Below are positions 4,435 through 10,940 of a stretch of 13,413 nt of DNA, piece by piece; the stretch's first letter is position 1; the number at the start of each line of letters is the position of its first letter. Origin of the DNA: CAIQJJ01 sp964606085 (GTDB taxonomy: Bacteria; Chloroflexota; Anaerolineae; Anaerolineales; UBA4823); contig CAZSFD010000110.1 in the NCBI GenBank assembly GCA_964606085.1, positions 1-13,413 on the forward strand, in the 5' to 3' direction. The notes beneath the pieces are model-generated. The model ran no database searches. It was not told the origin of the DNA and saw nothing but the letters and a program-made list of their open reading frames with translations. The position numbers and the translations under genes were made by a program.

Positions 4435-7400
4435 CACACCTTGGCCTTTGTCTCGCTTTCGGAACTCTCGTTTTCGAGTACTGCACCATAGGCAGACATC
4501 ACCGCCTTGCGGCTGACAGCCAGGGCGCGGCGGGTTTTTCCGGCGATGTACTTGCTGACCTGCACATGATGAGCATCCTTCTCAGCCAGCAGCCCCGCAA
4601 TCTGGCTGACCTGGCGGCGCAGGGCATCGGTGGTAGTGTCGAAGTTCTCGCCCATCCCGCTCCAGTGCGCCCGGACGTGCGCCAGGCAGGCCACGTCGTC
4701 AATGTAGACCACATCGTCACCGGCGTCCGACCAGCCGATCAAATCGGCATTGGACGGCGGGGTGAACACCACTGACTTGGTGCGCGGGGCGATGTAGACC
4801 TTGCGGCGCGTCAGCAGGTTGTCGAGAGCGTCGAAGAACTTGCGCACCGGGCTTTCAGCGGCGATGCGTTCGGCCTGGCCGACGATCACGCCCTTCAAGG
4901 CTTCTTCGATGGCTGCCGCTTTGTCGGCGCACTCACTGGCCGAAATCGCGCCCAATTCGTAGAAGCTCATCAACGCCACCTGCGCCGCAGCGTTGAGATG
5001 GGCGTAGTAGTCGGGCAGGCGGTTCTGCACGTCGCGGATTTGGTGCAGGGCATCCTGGTTGGCTTCCTGGAATTTGGCTGCCGCCTTGTCCCAGTTCGCG
5101 GCAAGCCAGCGGATGAAGACACTCATCGCCCGCGCATAGGCCCCCTGCCCGGCCAGCGCTTGCGCCTGGTTGAGCGCTTCGCGTGGCCGTTCGCCCTTCT
5201 CCGGCAGCACATCGCCGCGCGCAATCGGCACATACAGCATACGCCCCACCGTGCTTTCACCCGGCAGGGGCAGTTCCGCCGTCGAGATGACCATGCCGCG
5301 CGGCGTCAGCGTGCGATCCTGATACTTCCTCGAACGCCCGCGCGACGAACGGTTGCCCACCGCCCGCACCACGAGCTGCGCCAGCTTGCCCATCTTGCGC
5401 GAGTCGTCGGCGCTGTGGAATTGCGGGGCGAAGTCGTCAATCACCAGCAGCACGTCTTTGGCGGCGAACATCGATTCTTCCAGATGACTGAAGGTACTCA
5501 TCCAGTCACAGGGGGCGTGATACTTGCGGCCATCAATGAAGTGCGGGCCGAAATGGGTCAGCGCCAGGTGCATGATCACCGACTTGCCGCTCTGGGTGGT
5601 GCCATAGACCCACGGGACGGTGTAGAGCGGAGCGATTTCGTTCATGGCGGCAGCGTAGACGGCGGCCCAGATGGGGGCGGTGACGTGCAGGGGGGCCAGG
5701 TCGAGAAAGCCCAGGCTGATGCGGATGCCTTCGACGAGTTCCTTGCCGTTCGGCGGTTCGGGCAGGGCGTAGTAGCGCAGGTTGTGATCGAGTTCGACGC
5801 GCACGTCGGTGTCGAAACCTTCGGCGGTGATGCGGCCTGATGCGCTCAGGAAGCTGCGCTGCCCGTCAATCAGCGTCCAGCCGGTGTGGGTGAAGACACG
5901 TTCGCGCGCCATATCGGCTGCTGAGACTTCCTGGATGGCGCGCGTGAACAGGTGGCGTTTGCCGCCCGGCACATACACAATCGGGCGCGCCCCCCAATAC
6001 TTGCCGATCCAGTTCAGCGTGGCGAATTCTTCAGCGTCCACTTCGATGGTGCGCAGCGTCTCGCCGGTGGCAAGCTGACCGCCCAGGGTGTAGCGCACCA
6101 CCGGTGGGTTGAGGCCGTCATCGAGAATCAATTCCTTGACGATCTTGACCCAGAAGTTGCTGAGCGGTTCGCCGAGGTATTCCAATCGGCCATCCTGGAT
6201 GCGGCAGATGGTCAGTTCGCCATCGCTGCGGGCGGTGTCCATCTCGTTGATCAGGTGGCGCAGTTCACCGCGCGACATGCGCAGTTTGCGTTCGGCCTGG
6301 CGGAAGTAGCGCGGGCGCAGTTCGGCGGGCAGGTATTTGAGCAGTTCGGCAATCTCGCCGGTCAGCGCTTGCAGTTCGTGCGGGGAAGCCTTACTGACCT
6401 GATTGAGTTGGATTTCGATCCAGGGCGTGGCGAGTTTGAACTGCTGCTGGATGCCTTCGGCGCTGCCGCCTGCTTGCAGGTAGGCGTTGGCGTCTTTGGC
6501 ATTCTCGAAGGGTGGCAGGAGCATCACCAGCGGCCCGATGGCCTGCGCCAATGCCCCCTGCTTTTTCTGCCCGGCTTCATCGCCATCCAGCGCCAGGTAG
6601 ACCACTGGGCGGCGTCTGAGTTCGGCCAGGTCTTCGGGGGAGAGATGGCCCAGGCCGCACAGCCCCCAGGCGGTGAAGCCCAGCGTGCGGTAGCTTTCGG
6701 CATCGGCCTGCCCTTCACACACGATCACCGCCTTCACACCCGGCACTTCGGCCTTGTACACCTGGCGTTCGCCGGGCAGGTTACGGGACTTGTCGTCGGG
6801 GTCAGCAGGGGAGATGGCGCGGGCGGAGAGATAGCCTACCTTGCGGATGTGTTCGAGCGTGTGGTTGTGGCGCAGGCAGGTATCACCCACGTGCCAGGTT
6901 TCGGCCTGGCAGGTTTCGCACTTTTTGGTGTGGGCGTTGGGGTAGCGGCGGTGGGTGTAGATCAGCCAGCCGGTGGGGGCGGCTTCGCGGCCTTTGGCAT
7001 TGGCGGTGAAGTCACCGCCATCCTTGCGAACCAGGCCCAGCTTGCGCGCCAGATCGAGATCGGCCCCGGCCTGGGTGAGATGCTCCAACAAGGCCGTCGA
7101 ACCATCCAGAAAGCCGAACCCGGCCAGGCGGATGACGTCATCGGGAAAGCCGCGGCTGCGGGCGTAGGCCAGCGCATGGCTGCCTGAATCCGACCACAGG
7201 CGGTCGGCGGCGAAGCGGGCAGCCAGGTCGAGAACGTCTGAGCGCGCCTGGCGTTCGCACATCTTCGTCTCGGCTTCGGGGGACAGGCCGATGTCTTCGG
7301 CGGGGATGTGGCCCCAGTCGGCCAGCCAGCGCACGGCTTCGAGGAAGTCGGTGATATTCTCTCTCGCCTGGACGAATGCGAGGGCGTCGCCGCCTTTGTC

Positions 7401-7619
7401 GCACTGGCCCCAGCAGCGCCAGCGCCAGCGGCCGGAACCGTCCTGGTAGACCTGGAAGGCGGTCGGGTTCGAGCCGTTGTGCAGGGGGCAGTTGCCGCGA
7501 TATTCGCCATGATGGGGTTCGAGTTTGGCCCCCGCCCACGTGACCAGGTCGGCCAGGTCAATGCGGTCGAGCAGTTCTTCGATATCAATGCGGGTGTACG
7601 GTTTATCGGGTTGCGGCAT
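4434..7619 (-). CDS. Primase-helicase (CHC2, Toprim, DUF927-like P-loop ATPase)
   Basis: A 1061-aa replication protein. Residues 36-105 form a CHC2 zinc finger (C44, H47, C69, C73, then KGGDALAFV); the last Cys pair is spaced by three residues rather than the usual two. A second Cys/His cluster, C234-x2-C237...C248-x2-H251, is inserted before the Toprim domain, whose acidic residues are E302 (VCEGQAD) and D345/D347 (LALDGDEAG). Residues of about 520-760 resemble DUF927 with ERVFTHTGW, Walker A GTTQSGKS (673-680) and Walker B LLVIDD (724-729). The C-terminal 200 residues are helical and may bind DNA. It should prime DNA synthesis and unwind DNA. AGGAG lies six bases before the ATG. It lies 38 bp after a small HTH gene and ends at the iteron region, suggesting that it is the replication protein of the element. 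Domain calls are by eye. Confidence 0.85.
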   Translation of the reverse strand: MPQPDKPYTRIDIEELLDRIDLADLVTWAGAKLEPHHGEYRGNCPLHNGSNPTAFQVYQDGSGRWRWRCWGQCDKGGDALAFVQARENITDFLEAVRWLADWGHIPAEDIGLSPEAETKMCERQARSDVLDLAARFAADRLWSDSGSHALAYARSRGFPDDVIRLAGFGFLDGSTALLEHLTQAGADLDLARKLGLVRKDGGDFTANAKGREAAPTGWLIYTHRRYPNAHTKKCETCQAETWHVGDTCLRHNHTLEHIRKVGYLSARAISPADPDDKSRNLPGERQVYKAEVPGVKAVIVCEGQADAESYRTLGFTAWGLCGLGHLSPEDLAELRRRPVVYLALDGDEAGQKKQGALAQAIGPLVMLLPPFENAKDANAYLQAGGSAEGIQQQFKLATPWIEIQLNQVSKASPHELQALTGEIAELLKYLPAELRPRYFRQAERKLRMSRGELRHLINEMDTARSDGELTICRIQDGRLEYLGEPLSNFWVKIVKELILDDGLNPPVVRYTLGGQLATGETLRTIEVDAEEFATLNWIGKYWGARPIVYVPGGKRHLFTRAIQEVSAADMARERVFTHTGWTLIDGQRSFLSASGRITAEGFDTDVRVELDHNLRYYALPEPPNGKELVEGIRISLGFLDLAPLHVTAPIWAAVYAAAMNEIAPLYTVPWVYGTTQSGKSVIMHLALTHFGPHFIDGRKYHAPCDWMSTFSHLEESMFAAKDVLLVIDDFAPQFHSADDSRKMGKLAQLVVRAVGNRSSRGRSRKYQDRTLTPRGMVISTAELPLPGESTVGRMLYVPIARGDVLPEKGERPREALNQAQALAGQGAYARAMSVFIRWLAANWDKAAAKFQEANQDALHQIRDVQNRLPDYYAHLNAAAQVALMSFYELGAISASECADKAAAIEEALKGVIVGQAERIAAESPVRKFFDALDNLLTRRKVYIAPRTKSVVFTPPSNADLIGWSDAGDDVVYIDDVACLAHVRAHWSGMGENFDTTTDALRRQVSQIAGLLAEKDAHHVQVSKYIAGKTRRALAVSRKAVMSAYGAVLENESSESETKAKV

Positions 7620-7657
7620 GGATTTCTCCTGAAAGAGGGGTGGTGTGGGACTGAGTG

Positions 7658-7957
7658 TTAGCGTTCAGTCGTGGTTGGATCGTCAAGGGTTTGCAGGTGC
7701 CACAGGGCAGCAAGCAACTTGCGCCAGGTGTCAGCATCGAACGGATGTCCATAGACAGTTTGCGCCCGGTAGCGAACCCAGGCGCAGGCGAGCAGGTCGG
7801 CGGGGGCGAGGCGCAGCATGCGCCCAAAGCGGATGCAGGGCAGGTATCCCAGCCAGGCCATCTTGCGCACGGTGCCGGGCTGCACCTGCAAGAGGCGGGC
7901 AAGGTCTTCGGCGGTGAGGAGTTTTTGCATGGTTCGGTGGGATTGTCTGAAATCCAT
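7658..7957 (-). CDS. Excisionase-type HTH protein upstream of the primase
   Basis: A 99-aa protein with a MerR/excisionase-type DNA-binding fold in its first 60 residues: LLTAEDLARLLQVQPGTVRKMAWLGYLPCIRFGRMLRLAPADLLACA, in which the helix-turn-helix is followed by the wing and final helix typical of excisionase-family (helix_turn_helix_17-like) domains. The tail ends in a short helical segment and is otherwise featureless. ATG 7957 and an internal ATG at 7930 are both possible; neither has a clear ribosome binding site. It is the first gene after the repeat-rich region at 7982-8129 and directly precedes the primase-helicase, so control of replication gene expression or a role in origin recognition is plausible. 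It need not be a true excisionase, since no integrase is seen. Confidence 0.65.
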   Translation of the reverse strand: MDFRQSHRTMQKLLTAEDLARLLQVQPGTVRKMAWLGYLPCIRFGRMLRLAPADLLACAWVRYRAQTVYGHPFDADTWRKLLAALWHLQTLDDPTTTER

Positions 7958-7981
7958 CAGGAAGGCTCAGGATGGGCGATG

Positions 7982-8029
7982 TTTTTCAAAGGTCTCAAGG
8001 CAGCGGGGGCGTTTTTTCAAACAGTCTCA
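7982..8029. repeat. Imperfect direct repeat TTTTTCAAA-N-GTCTCA
   Basis: TTTTTCAAA at 7982-7990 followed by GTCTCA at 7992-7997 recurs as TTTTTCAAA at 8013-8021 and GTCTCA at 8024-8029. The start-to-start distance of 31 bp is about three helical turns. It lies in the leader of the small HTH gene and could be its operator, possibly an autoregulatory one. Confidence 0.5.
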
Positions 8030-8047
8030 GGGTTTTCTGTGGGCGAA

Positions 8048-8129
8048 GGGTATATACTCTCAAGATTATGGGTATATACTCTTGGGATATACCCTTGCTT
8101 TTATGGGTATTGACCCACGGTATATACCC
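8048..8129. promoter_or_regulatory. GGGTATATAC repeat cluster, candidate partition site or operator
   Basis: GGGTATATACTCT occurs twice in direct orientation (8048-8060, 8070-8082). Related inverted forms are GGGATATACCC (8084-8094), GGGTATTGACCC (8105-8116) and the palindromic GGTATATACC (8119-8128). The centre-to-centre spacing is irregular. The cluster begins immediately after the gene for the ribbon-helix-helix-like protein, where many plasmids place their centromere, and it also lies in the promoter region of the downstream HTH-primase genes. Binding by the ParA partner is an inference. Confidence 0.55.
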
Positions 8130-8135
8130 AGAATG

Positions 8136-8594
8136 TCATCCCCAACCGTTTTTCTTCTTTTTCGCCGACCGGCGATTTTGGCGTGTGGTGTCATTGGGAT
8201 GGATCAACTCAAAATCATAGCGGGGGTTGTATGACGCTTGCTTATGATCTTCCAGACGGATGTCTCCTTGCTCGTATTGGGCCACAGCTTCATACAGCAA
8301 GAAGGTGACTACCTGGCTTCCGGTGATACTCTGCCAGTTGGCGATACCGTTGATGCGTTCCATTAAGTCGGGGGGAATCACCAACAAAACCTTGTTTTGA
8401 GTCTTGGCCTTCTGCTTCTGAGCCTGCTTGCGCGCCGCATCCTTGCGGCGCTGTTCGAGTAAGCGCTGCCGTTCGTCGGGTGAGAGCTGCATTTCATCGC
8501 GGCGGCGGGTCTCCTCGTTCAGAATCGACGCCACCGTCTCGTCCAGCGGTGTCGTGAATGTGTTCACAATTTCATCATCTCGTTTCTTTGCCAT
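8136..8594 (-). CDS. Basic RHH-like protein, probable ParA partner
   Basis: A 152-aa protein. Residues 28-66 are a long charged, very basic helix. Residues 67-110 (KVLLVIPPDLMERINGIANWQSITGSQVVTFLLYEAV) have the strand, helix, turn, helix order of a ribbon-helix-helix DNA-binding domain. The tail is basic, ending in RRSAKKKKNG. Small RHH proteins such as ParG and omega serve as centromere-binding partners of ParA on plasmids and repress their own operons. The gene starts 7 bp after parA with GAGGG as its ribosome binding site, and the repeat cluster just downstream is a plausible target. The length is greater than typical ParG (about 76 aa). It is a good but unproven match. Confidence 0.6.
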   Translation of the reverse strand: MAKKRDDEIVNTFTTPLDETVASILNEETRRRDEMQLSPDERQRLLEQRRKDAARKQAQKQKAKTQNKVLLVIPPDLMERINGIANWQSITGSQVVTFLLYEAVAQYEQGDIRLEDHKQASYNPRYDFELIHPNDTTRQNRRSAKKKKNGWG

Positions 8595-8601
8595 CGTTCC
8601 C

Positions 8602-9387
8602 TCACAAGTGTTCGATCAGGTTGATCATCCGTTCGAGCGTGTCGGCATAGCCACCCACGCGCTTGTTGCCGCCGTTGAGATAGCCCAGGACAGCATTGGT
8701 GTCCGGGGCATACTCCCACAGCGTCTTGCCACGCGCAGGCGCTTCGCCCACGCGCACATCCTGCACGACAGGCGGCCAGACCATGTTCGGGAAACGCGTG
8801 GCCGTCTCTTTGAGCAGGCGGATCGTCTCGTTGGCTGCCCGGTCGAAGAAGGTCGGGACGATGTACACGCCTTTCGGTTGGCGTCCATGCCGGGCCAATT
8901 GGCCGATGGAGGCCATCACTTCCTGCACGCCATCCAGGTCGGTCATGCGCAGGCGGGTGGGGATCAGCACGAACTCGGCAGCCAGCAACGCCGCGATTTG
9001 CAGGTTGTTCAGGCTGGGGGCCAGGTCAATGACGATAGCGTCGAAACCGGCAGCCTGCTCCTTCAAGGCGGTGGCGAAGTTCTCTTCGCCGTAGCTTTCA
9101 TCGCGGATGCGGCCCATCACCTTGTCGGTGCTCTTGTCGCCCGGCAGCATCCACAGGCTTGCCCGCACTTCGGTCACGCATTCGGCCAGGGGCGTTTCGT
9201 CGTAGTACCAGCGCCGGACGCCGGGACGTTTGGCCTGGTTGAGCATCCGGCTGACATGCCCCTGCGGGTCGAGATCGACCAGGAGCGTTTTGTACCCGCG
9301 CATCGCCAGCCCGCTGCCCAGGGTGACCGCGCTGGTGGTCTTGGCCACCCCGCCTTTCTGGTTGGCAAAGGTGAAGATGGTGGTCAT
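8602..9387 (-). CDS. parA: ParA-family partition ATPase
   Basis: A 261-aa P-loop ATPase of the ParA/Soj/MinD family. The deviant Walker A KGGVAKTT (11-18) carries the signature Lys11 and Lys16, Walker A' is LLVDLDPQG (35-43), and Walker B is IVIDLAPS (118-125), followed by the conserved AAEFVLIPT segment. There is no N-terminal HTH extension, so it resembles the short plasmid (type Ib) ParA, which usually relies on a separate small DNA-binding partner. Plasmid ParA drives segregation by ATP-dependent binding to the nucleoid. Its ATG overlaps the stop of the upstream HTH gene as ATGA, which means tight coupling, and a probable RHH partner follows. A chromosome-type Soj role is unlikely in this setting. 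Confidence 0.9.
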   Translation of the reverse strand: MTTIFTFANQKGGVAKTTSAVTLGSGLAMRGYKTLLVDLDPQGHVSRMLNQAKRPGVRRWYYDETPLAECVTEVRASLWMLPGDKSTDKVMGRIRDESYGEENFATALKEQAAGFDAIVIDLAPSLNNLQIAALLAAEFVLIPTRLRMTDLDGVQEVMASIGQLARHGRQPKGVYIVPTFFDRAANETIRLLKETATRFPNMVWPPVVQDVRVGEAPARGKTLWEYAPDTNAVLGYLNGGNKRVGGYADTLERMINLIEHL

Positions 9388-9599
9388 GGGGACACCTCGA
9401 AGGTTTTGCTGGCGGGAACGGTGTGTTCTTGCAGCCAGCGCTCCAGTTCGGTTTCGGGGAAGCGGTATTGGGTGCTGACCATCGTGGAGGGGATGCGGCG
9501 TTTTTTCGCCATGTCGCGGATCGTGGCTTCAGAAAGTTGCAGCAGGTCGGCCACTTCGGCCACCGTGTAGAGCTTCGTGCTGGTCAGGGTTGTCGTCAT
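9384..9599 (-). CDS. Excisionase-type HTH protein coupled to parA
   Basis: A 71-aa protein that is essentially one MerR/excisionase-type domain: YTVAEVADLLQLSEATIRDMAKKRRIPSTMVSTQYRFPETELERWLQEH (residues 11-59). The conserved pieces (xxxVAExLxxSxxTIRxxxKxGxIPxxxxxxxYRFxxxELxxWL) are clear. A good AAAGGA site lies before ATG 9599, inside the end of the 187-aa gene. Its stop overlaps the parA start as ATGA, a coupling that suggests the two proteins are made in a fixed ratio and could act together in segregation or in autoregulation of the operon. A phage-style excision role is not supported, as no integrase is seen. Confidence 0.75.
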   Translation of the reverse strand: MTTTLTSTKLYTVAEVADLLQLSEATIRDMAKKRRIPSTMVSTQYRFPETELERWLQEHTVPASKTFEVSP

Positions 9600-9602
9600 C
9601 GC

Positions 9603-10166
9603 TTATCGTCCTTTCGTTTTGGTCTTGACTGCGCGGCGGTCATAGGTCATCCACCCGGCCAGCCCTTTGGCGAGGTTGGCCAGGCGGTTCAGGATATTGC
9701 CATTGGCAGGCGTCAGAACACTGATCCGGAGATCGTCGTGGCCTGCTGACGGGTTCTGGCAGCGGATACTCAGGTTGGCTGTCTCATCTTCGACACTCAG
9801 GCGCAGGCCGTATGTCGGGTGTTCGAGTGGGCTGAACGGCCTGCCCAAATAATTGCAGTATCGTTGCAGGTGGGATGCGTCGTCGGGATGCAGGAGCGAC
9901 TGGTTGACCTCGACCATTCCACCTGCCCGGCGCTGGATGGCTGCGCCGAAGGGCCGTATCTGGCCGTTGTCGCGCACCACCGCATAAGCGCGGAATTTGG
10001 AACGCATCGTTTCTGGATCGGGGAAATAGGTCACCAGTTCGGCTTCGACGTACTGCCGTTCTTCGGCGGGCATGTCGGTTTGGTCGGGCAGCGCCACGCG
10101 CACGCGAATCACAGCGTGGTGGCGGAGCAGGGTGATGGTCTCTTGGCGGTAGATACGGTTTTCCAT
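9603..10166 (-). CDS. 187-aa hypothetical protein
   Basis: I do not recognise the family. The sequence is mixed alpha/beta: an N-terminal strand-rich half with ITLLRHHAVIRVRVALPDQ and VEAELVTYFPDPE, then a segment RFRAYAVVRDNGQIRPFGAAIQRRAGG, then a Pro-rich YLGRPFSPLEHPTYGLRLSVEDE stretch, then a basic tail NRLANLAKGLAGWMTYDRRAVKTKTKGR. There is no signal peptide or membrane segment. An AAAGG ribosome binding site precedes ATG 10166. It lies between two excisionase-type HTH genes with gaps of 9 and 3 bp, so it is part of the same operon and may be an accessory to the partition or transfer machinery. The strongly basic tail suggests contact with nucleic acid. Confidence 0.65.
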   Translation of the reverse strand: MENRIYRQETITLLRHHAVIRVRVALPDQTDMPAEERQYVEAELVTYFPDPETMRSKFRAYAVVRDNGQIRPFGAAIQRRAGGMVEVNQSLLHPDDASHLQRYCNYLGRPFSPLEHPTYGLRLSVEDETANLSIRCQNPSAGHDDLRISVLTPANGNILNRLANLAKGLAGWMTYDRRAVKTKTKGR

Positions 10167-10175
10167 GCGGGCCTT

Positions 10176-10562
10176 TCAGGGTTCGCTTTCATCTTTGGGA
10201 ACGGCGGTGATGATGTGGCCGCCGACCTGGCGTTTGAGTTTCTCGATTTCCTTGCGCGGGCCATACACATAGCCAATGTCGGCGTGGCGGCCCTCGCGTT
10301 CGGGTGCTTCGCCGGGGCGGTAGAAGATGCAGTTTTGGGGGACGCGCTTGATGCGGGCGGCTTCGGTGCGGCTGAGTACCAGCACCGTCTGGCGGTGGCC
10401 TTCGGCCCAGGCAGCGATCTCATCGGGGTCGAAGCGCCACTCGCCGCCTTCGATCAGGCGCACCGCCGGGATGCGCCCCAACCGGGCCAGGTTGCGCAGC
10501 GTCTCCGCGCGGTATCGCAGATAGGCAGCGGCTTCTTCAGCCGTCCAGTATTCCTTCACCAT
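10176..10562 (-). CDS. Excisionase-type HTH protein with a C-terminal extension
   Basis: A 128-aa protein. Residues 4-53 are an excisionase/MerR-type DNA-binding domain (YWTAEEAAAYLRYRAETLRNLARLGRIPAVRLIEGGEWRFDPDEIAAWA). The remaining 75 residues are an unfamiliar extension with TVLVLSRTEAARIKRVPQ, a central IGYVYGPRKEIEKLKRQVGGHIITAV and a charged end. The extension distinguishes it from the two other HTH proteins here and may mediate oligomerisation. It starts 3 bp after the preceding HTH gene, in the same operon, without a clear ribosome binding site, so it probably depends on translational coupling. It could regulate the translocase genes or be a structural DNA-binding part of the transfer or segregation complex. 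Confidence 0.65.
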   Translation of the reverse strand: MVKEYWTAEEAAAYLRYRAETLRNLARLGRIPAVRLIEGGEWRFDPDEIAAWAEGHRQTVLVLSRTEAARIKRVPQNCIFYRPGEAPEREGRHADIGYVYGPRKEIEKLKRQVGGHIITAVPKDESEP

Positions 10563-10565
10563 CCG

Positions 10566-10940
10566 TCAGGCATCTTTCAAATAGCGGCTGACGCGCTCCA
10601 GGCTGACCTGGTCGTTGCCATCCAGCAGGCGGGCGATGCGATGGGGCGGTGCGCCATATTGCCGCGTAAGGTGCAGCACCAGTTCACGCTCGGCGTCCGA
10701 GTTCGCAAGCGGGCGCGTTCCCGGTTGAATGCGGCTCATCGCCTGGCGGGCCAATGCGCGGCCATCGTGATCGGAAATGGGCAGGAAGCTGCCGATCTTG
10801 CGTGTGCCAAAACCCTGCCCAAGCAGATACTCGGCCAGTTGCCGCAATTCGTTTTCCGATTCCGCCAGGCGTTCAAACGCCCGTGGCTGGGCCGTGGCTG
10901 CCCGTGGCTGCTCTTCGGCCACACCCTTGGGCCACACCAT
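10566..10940 (-). CDS. Tandem-HTH-like protein overlapping the FtsK-like gene
   Basis: A 124-aa protein. ATG 10940 is chosen because GAGG stands nine bases before it; a longer frame back to 11060 would add a Trp/Met-rich, unlikely extension and deepen the overlap. The gene overlaps the 3' end of the FtsK-like gene by 68 bp in another frame. Two segments look like helix-turn-helices: ELRQLAEYLLGQGFGTRKIGSFLPISDHDGRALARQAMSRI and ELVLHLTRQYGAPPHRIARLLDGNDQVSLERVSRYL, the second resembling a homeodomain-like resolvase/MarR turn. FtsK and TraB translocases usually carry a C-terminal winged-helix domain for reading DNA; that domain is absent from the overlapping ATPase, so this protein may supply it separately. 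That link is a hypothesis. Confidence 0.5.
   Translation of the reverse strand: MVWPKGVAEEQPRAATAQPRAFERLAESENELRQLAEYLLGQGFGTRKIGSFLPISDHDGRALARQAMSRIQPGTRPLANSDAERELVLHLTRQYGAPPHRIARLLDGNDQVSLERVSRYLKDA

Noticed and set aside
5952..7187. Plus-strand open frame of 411 codons
   Set aside because: It is antisense to the CHC2-Toprim part of the primase-helicase and has Ala/Gly/Phe-rich shadow composition.
7658..7957. True phage excisionase
   Set aside because: The domain is of that family, but no integrase or attachment-site pair is visible, and the gene is coupled to the primase instead.
8602..9387. MinD cell-division ATPase
   Set aside because: It lacks the C-terminal membrane-targeting amphipathic helix of MinD and lies in a plasmid-type operon with a small DNA-binding partner.
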